A stretch of 64,000 bases of DNA from Acanthaster planci (GCF_001949145.1 NW_019091516.1:572436-636435), one strand, 5' to 3'; shown: positions 41,301-54,700, numbered from the stretch's first letter. The notes: generated from the letters alone by a model not told the origin. Made by a program: numbers and translations.

Positions 41301-44300
41301 TACAACATCTCCACATTGACTTTTCTTATAGGCGAGGGTGGTTTGGCGTTGTGCCGTTGTCTTGTGTCCCTCGGCGAATCGAGACCAGAGGATCTCTTCA
41401 CCAGTCATTTACCAATCCTGCAGGAGCTGTATACCGATGCCCTCAAGCTGGAGCAATCTCACAGCGAGGAGAGCAATGTGAGACACAACATGCTGGTAAG
41501 TCTCTTGCATTCATTGGGAAGGAGTCTGTCACAAGGACTGAATACCCTGCTTGTGGTCCTGCCTTGTCCCATGAGGGACCAGCCGAGCTGCATACCATGC
41601 ATACAAATGGTATCAATGCGGTCTTTGTCTTCATATCCAGTGGGAAATAGCTACACGAGTGGAGTACACCCTAGGTTTTCACGGGCTGTTCCCATGACGA
41701 CAGCTTTAGTTCAGAAACGGGCAGTATCCCAAGTGGGACTTTGAAGAATTTCAAGACGGATTTTAAAATCATTTGCATTTTGACGTTGGACAAAAGTTTT
41801 TGTAAATGAAATTAAAACTGTCTGGTGGAATATTTTTAGAAACAACTTTGCCGATGTCCTTTAGCCAAAGTCGTTGAGTTACTATAAATGAACCCTGTGC
41901 TCATGCACTCGACCAATCAACAGAGAGAATACAGACATGAATGCCCTGGATTCCTGCACTAGTGGAAGGTGCTACAATTGTGCACATTCTGAGGAAAATC
42001 AGTATTGCCTACTTTGTGTTACATGTGCATTAATTGAATGATTCCATGATTTTCGCTCTCTCCGCACACTCTGTTCAGGTTGGCTTGGCCATGCTGCTCC
42101 TGTTGGCTGACAGGAAGGGACGATTGTGCCCCAGCGTCAGTCAAAATATCCAGGAGCTTGTACAGCGTTACCCATGGCCAGCATACCGCATTGCACACCA
42201 AGCAACGAGACTAGTGAGTATCCACTGCCCAGTGTGTGTCTGGAGAGTAAAAGTTGGCTCTTTCCTGCCTCTCAACCGTAAAATAGACCAGACCAGACAA
42301 GAGCATTCCACACATCTTCAATAACTGCATTTGTAGGGAGTTGCTAAGGCGTATCAAAGAAATCTACCTTATGCCAAACCATGCTCTTACCTGGCTCACC
42401 AACTCGGATTGGGTTGCAGTAGATTTTTGCTGGGGTCATATGTAAGAAAAGGTTAGGACTGTAGAATAGGAATGCAGACCTTCACTTGTGTCTCTTAAGT
42501 TTTTCATCAGATGTTTATTGGAAGTTTTCAGGACGGGATGAAAGTCCAGCCCATTCTCTATTACCTGAGATTTTGGATGTCCGAGTTCTGTTCCATTCCC
42601 AAAGGAACGTGGCAATAGCTTTTGAGCATTGTTGAATATTTTGATGCTTTGGGAAGGTTTCTTATAAGCAGAATGCCTAAGGAGTTAGTAAAGGTTAAAT
42701 ATTTTACCTTGGTAAATTTCTTTTTGTAAAAAAATTTCAGCCTCTCTGATTTCTGGATTCATCTTAAATTCGTCTTTCTCAGAATTGCCATGAAACAGCG
42801 GCAGAAATCTTCGCCAAGCTAGCAACACAGGTAGTTGTAAGACAGTTATATGTTCAATCAAAAAGAAGGCTCACCCATCTGGCTGCACTTCAATATTCCC
42901 CCCTAGTTGATTCCAAGAAGCCCCTTCCCAGGCAGCTATCCAATCCAGTTCCACCAGACCAACTTCAACTCCACCCAACAAATCCTAAATCTATCATCGC
43001 CTTTAAACCAAACTGAACTAAACATGGCTGGAACGGACTACGTGCCCTGTCTTCCCAAGCATGACCAGCCAAGCCAAACCCAACAAAGGCATCCATTCTT
43101 TCTCTACGATCCCCAAAGTCATCTTTGGAGATTCAACCCATACTGCCGCCCAGGTACCCCCAACCAAAGTAGAACAAACCAAACTTAGATTGTTTATGAG
43201 CAAAGGATGTTGGTAGAAGTATTGATATCTCGAAATTTGTCTTCTTTCTTCATTTATGAAAGCTTGAGCAGACTTTCATTTTTATATCTATGCTACAATT
43301 TCCATACTTTGCAGACCTGTTATATTGTCCCTTTGTGTCCCAGGTTGCCTCGGAGCACTATTACTACTGGCTCTGTGGCTTGGAGCAATTCTGCCTCGGT
43401 GAGACCTGCCTGGCAGCGATCACTGAGAAGTCAAACAACCTCATGCCTTGTCTGTCCAAGGCCTTGCAGCACTACGAGAAGGGACTGTCGAATCTCAAGG
43501 TCATTGTGAGCAGAGGCACACTCTCACAAAATCAATTAGGGGCTTGTGGAGGATTTTGCAGGATTCAGTAAGGCAGATCCTATGGGGCTTCATAATCCAT
43601 GAGAGTTCAAGTGAAAGGAATAGACGTTATGCTTCATGCTGGAGGGATGATTTGTTGGAGGGGTGAATTTTATAGCTTAAAGTTTGAGGGACTCGGGGCT
43701 GAACCTCAGTTTCCAAGATGCTTGCATTCAGTGTCTTTCCATGGTTTTCTTGAGTAGCCCACACTGTTGTCACGGGAACCACATACATCATGTAGGATAG
43801 TTTTTGTGGGGACCCAAACTATTTGTAGGGACACACCAAGAACCCAACAACACCCCACAAAATTTTCACCATAGGGTGCCAGCTGGGCACCTTAAATCAC
43901 AGTCACTGCACAGAGTCACCCATGCTAACAAAAAAGGGTTGGGTGTCGCCAGAGCTACTTTTGAGTTAAGGCCTTTTAAAAACTAATCTTGACCCTGTAA
44001 ATTAACAGTCAGGAACCCTAATAGAATATGTCACCTACATAATGCTCATCTCTGTCAGGATGCCAAACTATGTGATACATCCAACCATAGAACTCAGTTC
44101 TTTCTGATGCAGGTGGCCATTTTGTGGGGTCCAGTCAAATGTTTTTTTGAAATATTCTGCTTGTAGGCAGCGTCAACCCCTTCCCACCCTCTCCTGTTCC
44201 ACTGTGACTTCATGAGGCTGAGGGCTGACATGTTGCATTGCTGCCTTCTCCTCCTGTCCTGCCTAGCGACCATCCGGACCTGCCCGCCTCCTGCTATTGC

Positions 44301-47300
44301 TCCTGCTGTTGCCTTGACGATGGGCCAGGAGCTTCTAAGATGCGGGCACATGGCAACTGAGGTAATGTAACTCCTAGTCCTTTGTAAAGGAGGGCTTTAA
44401 CTTCCAGGTAAAAGTTATTGTTTACGTGAACTCCACAACTTGCTGGGTCTGCTGTATAAGTATTTTACTTTTTGAGATTTTAACAACTTAATGATAATAT
44501 ATTTGAAAGTGATTTTATTGCAGGTTTTGAAATCTGCAGTAAAAATGAAATGAAAAACTGCTGGTACTTGCAGTAGTTAATTGAAAAAAATCAGGTGGAA
44601 AAACAGATGTTCTGTATAGTGCTGTTCTGTACACATTTTAGACGTTTTCAGCTGTTTATTTCTTGATTTTTTCCCCTATTGCATCATAGATGCAGCAGTG
44701 TGCTGCACAGGTCCAGCAGTTGAGTGTCCGTTACGCTCGGTTGTACCAGACATCATTCGATGCTGACCCCGACTCACTCAGCAAGATCAAATTGTATCCT
44801 TGTCAAGGGAATGGTTGGGTGACAATCCATTTCGTGCAGGAACAAGAAATGGAATGTAATTTACAGTACGATCATGTCCCTTGGGTGGGGCCACACTGCA
44901 TACATAGGTTCGTTCATATTTGAAAGATTAGGACGGCGGAGATGGGAGGGGGCATACCCCACCCCTGGCTGCGAGATGATCCATAAAAGCCTAGCTCTTT
45001 AAGGACTAAACCCACAATATATCATGTACTAAGAATGGTTTGTGAAATGAGTTCCTGGTTGGTTAGTTTGCCATTCGTGGGGATTTTAGTGTGCGCAACC
45101 ATCTGACTGGCCAGCAATCTCTTGCCAGCTTGGTGCTGGCATGATTTGTCAAGTATTTAATTACAGACCTTTACTTTTAACTGTTTGTAAAGAATTCAAC
45201 AACAGTGTTTGCTGCTGGGTCATGCAATTGACTGCCTCGTCCTCAATAATCCAGCATACAGGTGAGAAAACATTTATTTGTTGACTCAAAATGGGTAGAT
45301 GAGCTTTCATATTACATTTGTATTACGTTTCATTACTGGAGTAAGTTGTCAGTCTGCAAGATGAGTACTGTATGTGCAGTCAACTCTTGAAGTCTTGTTT
45401 GAAGTGTTATCCTTTTTGAGACCTGTGCATTGTTTGCTCCTGTTGGCACACCATTTTTATGTCTTGTAATTTTGTTGAGCAAATCTCTTGATGGAGTGGT
45501 CACATTGAAGGCTTACAGTAATTCTTGACCTTCTGTAAAGTTGTTGTAGTCTAGAAGAAATTGATTTAAAACAGAAAAATTCAAGAGTATTAATATGAGC
45601 TGTTGTGTCTGGTTTCAAGGTATCCGCTCACCTAATGCAGTGAGTTGAACTATAGTTTTGAACTTTTTCAAACTCACTTATGTCTGCAGATTTTCACACC
45701 GGAAATGTAGTTCGCTATGTGTGTAGATTTATTTCCTTCCATATTGTATGTAGCAAACTCAACTTTTTGTGGAATCAATGAAAGTGTACCACAGCATTGT
45801 AATCAAGACCTTTGAATTCAAGCCACAAGCTATTCGAGTGAGAAGTAGACATGAATCAAGTCGGACTTAAGTTGTTCTTTCCAGTCAGCTATCCCTTCAG
45901 TTTGTATACAGTACACAGTCGTTGCACTCGGCAGCTCGCATAACCCTTATAGGGCGCCCTCATATGATAGCCTATATTGTACAACGTGTGTCATGTCACC
46001 AGTCTGTCTGACTTGATGGATAAGCCAATCGGACTCCCCCGTCGGTAATATGTAGTTGTTCATAATTGCATATGTGACATGATCTTGCAGAGTGTATATG
46101 GGATTTCCACCAATCAAAGTAGTCGGACTTGGAATTTCCACCAATCAAAGTAGTCAGACTCATTTATTATAATGCAGGTGTGAGCGGTGCCAAAACGAGT
46201 CTGGCAATTTGATTGGCTGCTACCACCTTTGGTAGATGAGCCCATTTGCTGTGTACAAACGGTTGGCAGATTCGTCAAGTTAAGATTTCTGAACTCACAG
46301 TAACAAGTGGACACAAGAGGGCACAAAGCAAGTAACGCCGCACAGTGGTAAAAGCATGAATCCTTTCTTGATACATGGTCTCATGACTGATCTTGAGAAT
46401 GGTCTCGTGTCTAGACTTGGGTCTGGTCGTCTGATGGTCTTGACTGTAATGCCGGAGTACAAGTTAACAAGTTGTCAGACTCGCATTGTTAAGACGGTAT
46501 TTATTTGGTTTTGCGCAGTGGGAACAAGCAGTGGAATCTTCTGGGCAGCTGCAACGCAGTGGAAGGCTCCACGGGCACCAACAAGCAGCAGGCCAAGAAG
46601 CAACTGCAGATGACAAACACCATCTTGAAAGATCTGCAGAACGTCTTGGTGCAGACGGACGGACAGTCCATTTCTCATCAGGTATAGTTGAGCCCTAGCC
46701 CAGATCCTTCAAAATCCCCCCCGGGCTCAGGGGAGGGGGGCAGGAAGATTTGGTAAGATGAGGAATGTAAAACTTTACTCGTGGCTCCTTGCCTGTTGAA
46801 AATAAACACTTTGCCGTTGGATACCAGTGCAGTTGTGGATTTTAGGTTTCTAGCAAACTTGGGCCCATATGCAAGCGTGCAACTATGCACTGAATCATTG
46901 GAGATGTTCGCCCTCAGAGTGCATCATATTTGAGCTACAGTTGCCAAAAAATATGTGGTGTAGCAAAAAATAGCAATTGATAACTCGTAATGCCGGTCTC
47001 TGTCTGTCTTATAGCATGTCAACTGCCTGACTGAGGCGTGTGCAGGAATGATGAGATTACCATTTGGTTTTCCACGTTACTTCTTCCAGGCATTACAGTC
47101 GACCAGCATCAAGGTAGGCAACAGAAATCGTGCATTTGTGCTCATCGAGTCCAGATCAGCAACTCCTAGATTGACCTTTGTTTGGTGTTTGGAATGGTTG
47201 ACAGGTGGTGCTCAGCCATTTTCAACCCTGTGGTAGTTCTGAACAGCGAGTTCTGTTACTACCCTCGTGCTTACTCACGGTGTATGCGGTAACAAGTGAA

Positions 47301-49679
47301 CAATCTCAGATGACTGAAAGTGCCCCGACTAAGCCAAGAGATTATTCCTTGATTAGATTTTAAACAACATACATAAGAACACGCATTTCTGACCTTGCTT
47401 CCACAGAACTCAGTTGAGCCGAGTCGATTTGCCACTTCACTCAGCTGTTTTTCTGACTTAACCACTTCGTGCCGGGGCATTTTTCAACATTGAGAATGCT
47501 GGGCCGGCATGACTATCATGTTTTCCGTTTTCAAAATCCTTCAACAATTCATCATTCCATTTAACAGTCGTTTATAGCCACACGGAGTAATCTTTAGGCA
47601 CTACTCTAAGTTGACNNNNNNNNNNNNNNNNNNNNNNNNNNNNNNNNNNNNNNNNNNNNNNNNNNNNNNNNNNNNNNNNNNNNNNNNNNNNNNNNNNNNN
47701 NNNNNNNNNNNNNNNNNNNNNNNNNNNNNNNNNNNNNNNNNNNNNNNNNNNNNNNNNNNNNNNNNNNNNNNNNNNNNNNNNNNNNNNNNNNNNNNNNNNN
47801 NNNNNNNNNNNNNNNNNNNNNNNNNNNNNNNNNNNNNNNNNNNNNNNNNNNNNNNNNNNNNNNNNNNNNNNNNNNNNNNNNNNNNNNNNNNNNNNNNNNN
47901 NNNNNNNNNNNNNNNNNNNNNNNNNNNNNNNNNNNNNNNNNNNNNNNNNNNNNNNNNNNNNNNNNNNNNNNNNNNNNNNNNNNNNNNNNNNNNNNNNNNN
48001 NNNNNNNNNNNNNNNNNNNNNNNNNNNNNNNNNNNNNNNNNNNNNNNNNNNNNNNNNNNNNNNNNNNNNNNNNNNNNNNNNNNNNNNNNNNNNNNNNNNN
48101 NNNNNNNNNNNNNNNNNNNNNNNNNNNNNNNNNNNNNNNNNNNNNNNNNNNNNNNNNNNNNNNNNNNNNNNNNNNNNNNNNNNNNNNNNNNNNNNNNNNN
48201 NNNNNNNNNNNNNNNNNNNNNNNNNNNNNNNNNNNNNNNNNNNNNNNNNNNNNNNNNNNNNNNNNNNNNNNNNNNNNNNNNNNNNNNNNNNNNNNNNNNN
48301 NNNNNNNNNNNNNNNNNNNNNNNNNNNNNNNNNNNNNNNNNNNNNNNNNNNNNNNNNNNNNNNNNNNNNNNNNNNNNNNNNNNNNNNNNNNNNNNNNNNN
48401 NNNNNNTTATTCTACCGTAGTGCATTTTGGGATTGCTCTGTACCATTTGCTTTGTGGTTGTTTTTTTTTCCCCAGCTGGCTCTGTCACCAACTGCACGAA
48501 ATCCAAATGAACCTGTGTCATTGTCTACTGACACGCATTTGGCGATGAAGGTTGAGGGCGTTATACAGCACGGCAGCAAGCCAGGTGAGAATATGGCATT
48601 GTTTTAATTATTTTTCATAGGCTGCGTGTGCTATCCTTATAACTACTGAGGGCACTGTTGTTGCCTGCCTGCAAGAGCCAAAAGAAATGTTCATAGTTCA
48701 GGGGGAGTGAATGCCATTTGGCCTGTATAAAGTTGACACAGCTAATTTCAGACTGAGTTTGCGTAGAATTGGAGCCAAAAAACCACTGGGTACCGTTTTC
48801 AAATCAGTGCAAAGGAGACATTCTGTCACGTTGTTGTCGTTTTAAACTCCAGAATCCATTTTTGTTGAGGTAACTGATGTGAGTGATATTTTTTCTTATC
48901 TAATAACTACTGATCTTGTTCTGAATTCTCCAGGCCTGTTCCGGAAGGTCAGCAAGGTGAAGCTGGCCGTTACTTCATCCTGCACTACTGCTAAGACAAC
49001 AGGTCTTGGCAAATCCAGCGAGGTAAGCTGAAGGGATGCAAAGGGCCAGGCCCAAGCTCTGCATGGTACAGAAACTGGCCAGCAATGGAAACCTTTCTCT
49101 ATAATGATCATTGGGTTAAGTGCTGTCTGATTTCATGTGTTTGATTTCCCCAGCTGAATGTTGCTCACGACCCAAATGTGAAGATAGTACGAGTTTACAA
49201 AATCTGACTCTGTTGCTTTCACTGTAGTGAACTTAAAGCATAAGTTGAGAATTTCACCAGTCATAATTACCGTAACGGTGAAATCGTGATACCATAAAAA
49301 TACATTCCCAACTAGAAGTCCTGCAAACTTGTGAATTTGTACTAGAGACTGCTCAGTGAAGATTTCCTACATCCAGTAACTTACAGCAGGACTTCTTGAC
49401 GGGTAATTTGGATTACATTTCTCTGCTCAGTCCGACAGCGGTACCAGTGAAGGCACATGGTACACAGAGCCCCACCACGACTACTTCAGCATTCAGATCC
49501 TGTTGTCCCTGCCCGTGGTCGGCACCCACACCATCAACGTAGAGGCCAGTGTGGTGGACGAAGATGGCAGCTGCTGGCAGACGGGGCCCAGGCTGAGCCT
49601 GCTGGTCAAGACATACGAGGAGCTGTCCCTGCAGCAGCGTCAACAGCAGGCCAGTCAGCAGACCGCTGGGGGTAGATGA
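35385..49679 (+). CDS. INTS7: Integrator complex subunit 7
   Basis: Twenty coding exons: 35385-35469, 35921-36050, 37215-37361, 37585-37722, 38470-38716, 39205-39436, 40208-40440, 40615-40711, 41332-41495, 42079-42213, 42783-42830, 43344-43505 (or -43499), 44167-44361, 44690-44793, 45193-45261, 46519-46681, 47015-47113, 48476-48584, 48934-49022, 49431-49679. All are GT-AG and phases join to 964 codons plus TGA (human 962). Diagnostic stretches include DAGYGEQEQDAN, YPFPILINSAFLKLADVF, KILNVDEFIRRIF, IHSNDPVARAITLR, VASEHYYYWL, QTSFDADPDSL, RYFFQALQSTSIK and GVIQHGSKPGLFRK. INTS7 is an alpha-helical (ARM/HEAT-like) structural subunit of Integrator, which cleaves nascent snRNA and attenuated mRNA at RNA polymerase II. 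The start ATG follows an in-frame TGA. The intron before exon 18 contains MITE copy C and the second gap, but no codons are lost. Confidence 0.97.
42900..43190. repeat. C/A-rich low-complexity intronic tract
   Basis: Part of the INTS7 intron between exons 11 and 12, rich in CCAA, CCCC and ACC words on the plus strand (for example GCCAAGCCAAACCCAACAAA). It yields an open frame (42907-43188) only because it lacks stop-prone words. No regular period or protein similarity was seen. Confidence 0.4.
46103..46165. repeat. Two-copy 31-bp tandem duplication with CCAAT motifs
   Basis: ATTTCCACCAATCAAAGTAG occurs at 46103 and again at 46134, an exact 31-bp shift, each followed by a similar GTCNGACT. 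It lies in the INTS7 intron between exons 15 and 16. Each copy carries CCAAT overlapping ATCAAAG (a TCF/LEF-like word), and a third CCAAT is present inverted near 46210. Function is unknown. Confidence 0.6.
47458..47615 (-). mobile_element. TTAA-flanked MITE, copy C (truncated by gap)
   Basis: Starts TTAACCACTTCGTGCCGGGG and matches the reverse complement of the right end of copy A almost base for base, through GATGCTGGGCCGGCATGACT-like sequence, CCGTTTTCAAAATCCTT and CACTACTCTAAGTTGAC, where the N run begins. It is therefore inverted relative to copies A and B. The rest of the copy is hidden in the gap. It lies in the INTS7 intron between exons 17 and 18. Confidence 0.8.
47616..48406. other. 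Assembly gap (791 N)
   Basis: Unknown sequence inside an INTS7 intron, beginning inside MITE copy C. INTS7 exons 17 and 18 flank it and encode adjacent human residues (STSIK, then LALSP), so no coding exon appears to be missing. Open frames made of X across this gap are artefacts. Confidence 0.95.
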
Positions 49680-51771
49680 GGAACGGGTCGGTGTGGGCAA
49701 GCGGAGATCTGAGGCTTACATTGTTTGTCAATACATAAACATAATGGAATGTATCGCCAAGTACCGTTCCACTGTGGCATGAACTACACGCTGGCCAGCA
49801 ATCCTTACTCACCAGTAAACTACATGTGTTCTGGGATGATCACCTCATATACGAGAACAAAATCATAGGCTCTGAAAAAGAGTTGAGGTTACTTTTCCTT
49901 CAGAGCAAATCATAACACAAAAGAGGCATACTTCGGGCAACAAGTTCCATGGATGCCAAAAACAAATGACTTGAAAGAGCTCTTTGTTGGACAGTGATCT
50001 TGGCAATTCCAGTTACGACAGTTGTCACAAACACCAGATTTTTCAGGCCAGGTCCTTTGAGGCAGGTTGTAGAAAGTAGCAACGTTGTCTTGGCTTCCAT
50101 TCAAGACAGTGCACAATCCGATGTGCGTGCAGCCACCGTTAAGCATAGCCAGAGCATATGACCATTTCTCGACAGCCTGTGATAGTTTGCAGGATCTGCA
50201 CATGAAATAATTCATAGTGTATGTAATTTGTGTGTTCTTAACTGGGGGTAAAAAAAGTACACATATATCACTACTGGGTTTTTTTTTTTTTTTTATTTTG
50301 ATCAGAAAGATAGCTATATTGACAGGGCACTGTATGACCAAAAAGATCTGGTAAGCTTAGATTAATCCTACTTTTTATACAGGCATGCACAATAAATATC
50401 ACTTTTTTTCATTCTTTTCAGTCGTATAATTCCATCAATGTGATCCTTTGGTCTCAAGATTCAGGTTTAACTAATCCTTTGGTGACAAACTGGTTTTCAA
50501 AGTTTGTGTAATTTTGAAAAGACTTTGAGGGAATCACTCTGTTGTAAGATCACACTAATGACCATCAGGTTGCCATTTACATGTATAAGCATTGCCAAGG
50601 GAAGCAATTTTTCACACTCCTGCCCACAAATGAACAAGAATTGAATGTTATAATGAACAAAACAGTAGAGACTGCAGTACTATCAGTTTAAAAATTCTGT
50701 CTCATCGTTTTGAATCCCATTTTGTTGCAGTGCCCACCGGTTAAACTCGGGAGACTCTGCCTGGCCATATCTTCTTTTCCTTTTCTTGTTCTTTCCAAAA
50801 TATCAGTTAGGCCTACACTCTTTGCAAACACTAGTTTCTCGCAATGCCTAGTTTTTGTGTTTTTTTACCTTAGTTGAAAAGTGTATACTTGTATGTGTAA
50901 CAAAAATATCAGATGGTAGCGTCTTGAACCAAGACTATTAAAAGCTCTTCCTCCTCACATTGTTGACATGGCCCAGTTATATAATCTTTCCCAAGGGATG
51001 TGCAAGCACTATGGTACACGCATGCTGGATACCACTTAACACACCACCCACTACATAAAGTACCTGTTCATGAGGAGTGATAACTCTCTATGTTTGATTG
51101 AAATTTCAAGCTCGCTTTTGGGAAATAGGTTTACCGTCATTAACAAAATAAAGACAACACTAACTTTTATGAGTCAAAGCTTCCCTTCACAAATCACAGG
51201 CATGTCAGGCCACCTCGGTCTGACAAGAGACTGTCTAAGCCATCCAAATTTGTAGCGTGCTTACGACAGACGATGTGTCCCTGTGAAATGTTGCGTGTTG
51301 ATATGCACCCCTTGACTGCCCGGCAAAGCAGCCAGCCTTGGCTCATCTGTCTCACAGCAAACATCACACAACTCTCTCAAAAAATTACAACTTCATTCTT
51401 TGATATCGCATATATTAATGTTTCCAGCAGTAAAGACTCAGCTGGCTTACTTTTTCAATATGGGAAGTTGGTGCTGCGTGACCCAAGCACATGATTTGGA
51501 AGGCACCTGGTATAATGCCGAGTTACTTTGCCTTAAAACCTCAGCCTCCAAATCCCAACAGTTGCAATTTCGGAATATGCATACAAGTCAAACACACTGA
51601 AAAACATTTCAACCTTTGCAGATCAATCCAAATATTGGGACAAAGTCTTTCAGCAAGAAGTACTGCAAGGGATTACAGACTTTGTGGGAAGAGTCAGAAA
51701 AAGTATCACCCCTAACTGTTGATACCCTCTTAACCTACGTAAGTAAAAAAAAATATACAAAATGGACCGCC
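49680..51771. other. Convergent 3' flanks of INTS7 and LAMTOR3
   Basis: A 2.1-kb interval between the stop codons of two converging genes. It holds candidate poly(A) signals for both: AATAAA at 50391-50396 on plus, and AATAAA on minus at 50297-50292 beside a long T run (about 50279-50294). Frames at 49900-50341 and 51070-51715 resemble nothing recognisable. No further gene is seen. Confidence 0.55.
50391..50396 (+). terminator. Candidate INTS7 poly(A) signal AATAAA
   Basis: AATAAATATCACTTTTTTTC: a canonical hexamer followed by a T-rich element, about 710 bases after the INTS7 stop codon. It would give a 3' UTR of ordinary length. Inferred from motif only. Confidence 0.4.
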
Positions 51772-54700
51772 TCATACTTCTATAGCTGTCTTCAGTTCTT
51801 GTAAAACTCCCTGCAATTCAGACTCCATACACAACAGTAAACCTGTTAAAAAGAAAGAAGCAACAGGGGATACCATCATTCTTTACTTCAAAAACTCAAA
51901 AGTGCGGTGAATTGTAATAAATACCGAGTATTTCAACATGGACTTAAGATAATGATGACCCTGACAACTCAAACAAGATGAGACCGTGGGGGCCTTCACA
52001 GATGTTGTTAGTTTAATAATGAAAAACAAATGTGTTTCTTTAAAGCTGTAAAATTATGGTGGACTTGGTAGGTTTCACAGTTGAATAGTAACTTCAGAGT
52101 AATTCATCTGTGAAGCAAAAATCCTGTTGGTTTCTGCATCTATGCATTATAAACACAGCCCTTTCAAAACTTCCCAATATTTCTAAAATCCACCACTGGA
52201 CGTGAGCACGAAACCCCCTTTTTAATGAAACTCTCAAGGGGCATTAAGCCCTGTCTAAAATAACAGTGGCTGGGCTCTACCTTCCTCAGTGGATTTTGGA
52301 GAATCTGGAAGGTTTAGAGTTATGACCCCTGACTCTGTTAGAGCTCTAACGACATTTTCTTACCTGTGTTTGCTGTACTACTGGCAATTAGGCTGATGAC
52401 CAATGGAAGTTCGTTGAACTGCACCACCTGAATATGATAAAAGTCAGTAAATCAACATGGGCTCCAAAGAAATGGTCAGGGGCATTGTAAACCCAAACCA
52501 AGATGGTGGTGCGAAGGAACAAAACCACTGTTTCCCAATCTCTCTTCAGCCAACAGTGGTTTGGAGTATCTAGAACAGCAGTACACCCAGATTAATGAAA
52601 GAAAGCTGCCTAAAAACACAAGTTCATAAACAGGAGCAATTCAGCTCAGCAAAGAAACTGCAAGACGGTGCCATTTATGCCATTAACCATGTGCTGCTGG
52701 GTTTAATTTGAAGTTGCATGACGTACTCCCAGGGGATTTTCAAGATTTTCAAAAAACTCATAACTTCATTTACTGGACGTTTACACCCACACGAATGACT
52801 GTCTGGTGGCTACTCTAATCTGACAGACAACATCTATTGACGCCCTTGTAAAGAGAGCCCAGATTGTGCGGTGTTAAGTAACTTTCTTTTGTTCCCGAAA
52901 GTGGCCCGGGTGCTGCTGGTATCTTTTCTAATGCGGACCAGATTAACGTGCAGCGGAATTGTATCCCTCGTCCCTGGAGCGCTTCTGTTCCGGTGGTAAT
53001 CCGCTCGCGCTGAATGCCACAAACAGTGGTACAATCATTCAAAACAATGACGGAATGACTGAAAAAATGTTGCCAATTCCCAGCAGCTCAGTCTTCTGTT
53101 CTAAGTACGGTCTTTTGCGTATAAAGCACCCCAGCACGAAATGGTTAAGTGTAAAATTTAGAAATACTTTTTTCCTCCATTTCAAGAGACATTTTGATCA
53201 GTTATAATCTAAAAGAGAGGCACATCACAGTGATTAAAACACTGTGGATAGTTTGGACTTGAAAGAGCGTTCACCTACTTGATAGGCGCCATACATGCAG
53301 ATGATGCTCTTGTTGTGTGACAAGCCCAGCTTACTGGCTTGATCCGCTGCCATGGCAAAGGTTGCTAGGAAGGCAGGCTTCAACGCATGCTCGGGGACAG
53401 CCTCAGAGGTCACTGCAGTCACACAAGGCAAAGCATAGGCTAGTTACAGGCTATCCCAAGATATGCCCCTCCTGTGGAGGCACCATAACTACGTCATGTC
53501 AGTGCATGAATTTTGGTAAATTGAGTTATGGCTTCTAATTGTGGTTGCTTGAGTGGTATACGACAAGTGTTCACAATTTGATTTTAAAAAACTGTGACAT
53601 CTAGTAAGTCCATCAATCTTGCTGGATATCATACAAATTGGGGGACTAAGTGCTGACTAGCTTTACTGCACACCAATTCTCTGAGCCTCAAGTGATAGGT
53701 GCATGTACCGGCAAGGGTGTCACTGTGTTTGAATTGTTTAACTTCTTTGTCCCTTTGGTGAGCCATTATTTTTACGTGTACCTTAACCCCTTCGCGCCGG
53801 GACGTGGCTAGAGCCGCCGTAAAAATTGAGATTCGCAGCCCGCTTTTCAGCTATTATTCTCGGCCCACGCTTGAGCGAACAGGGTGAAAGAAGGCAGACC
53901 CTGGCTCTTGTATATATGGTGATTGGCCTTTGTGTGTAGCCCAAAAATGAAAGACCGAATTTGCATCATAATCACCAGCTTCACAATAGTCCCCACTTTG
54001 AAAAGAGGCAACAGGAATGTGGAAGCGTGAGTAGAGCCGCATGCCACCAAACAATCAGCCTTTTCACTGTGCAAATCAAAGCGTGCAGAGCAGGCTGGGC
54101 CACAAACCGAGAATTTACGGCTTGGCAGGTGGCATTCGTGGCCAAGCGAGACTGGAATTCTTGGAGTCGGCTTTCGGAAAGAAATTCCCGTCGTCAAGGG
54201 GTTAACAACACCTAACTGTATTGCAATTACTTGTTTACTGTCATCTGTGTACATACTATGAATGAATGATGGGACTTGGGTGATTTCAGAATGATTTGAT
54301 GCAACAACTCTTCAGTCTATGATTTTGAAGTTTGAAGTTCAATCTGCTCAGCATCCTATCCGACATCGGCATGGTCTTACACTGTTCAACACTGGATCAC
54401 GGTGCCTATGTCCTTAGGCAACATACTTTACCCCAAATCCTACTGTTCCCAAAGGAGGAACTGAATAGACTTTTGGCTTTGGGGAGATAGTTTCAAATCG
54501 AGGCTACATACCTTTAATGACTGGTACTCCATCTCTGTCGGTTATAATAATTGCCTCCAGACCTTCGACCCTAATGGAAAAGGAAACGAGGAAACTTTTT
54601 GAGTTCTTGTCATGCTTTCTATTCTTTCCCTTGTTTAAACTCTAAACAGCAGGATTTCTATGTAGATTGACTGATGGACACCAATTTTATGTATTTTTTC

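Noticed and set aside
42907-43188. Proline/asparagine-rich frame in an INTS7 intron
   Set aside because: Caused by C/A-rich low-complexity DNA; INTS7 exons 11 and 12 join in phase without it.
47601-48521. Long open frames across the second N run
   Set aside because: They consist almost entirely of unknown residues from the assembly gap.
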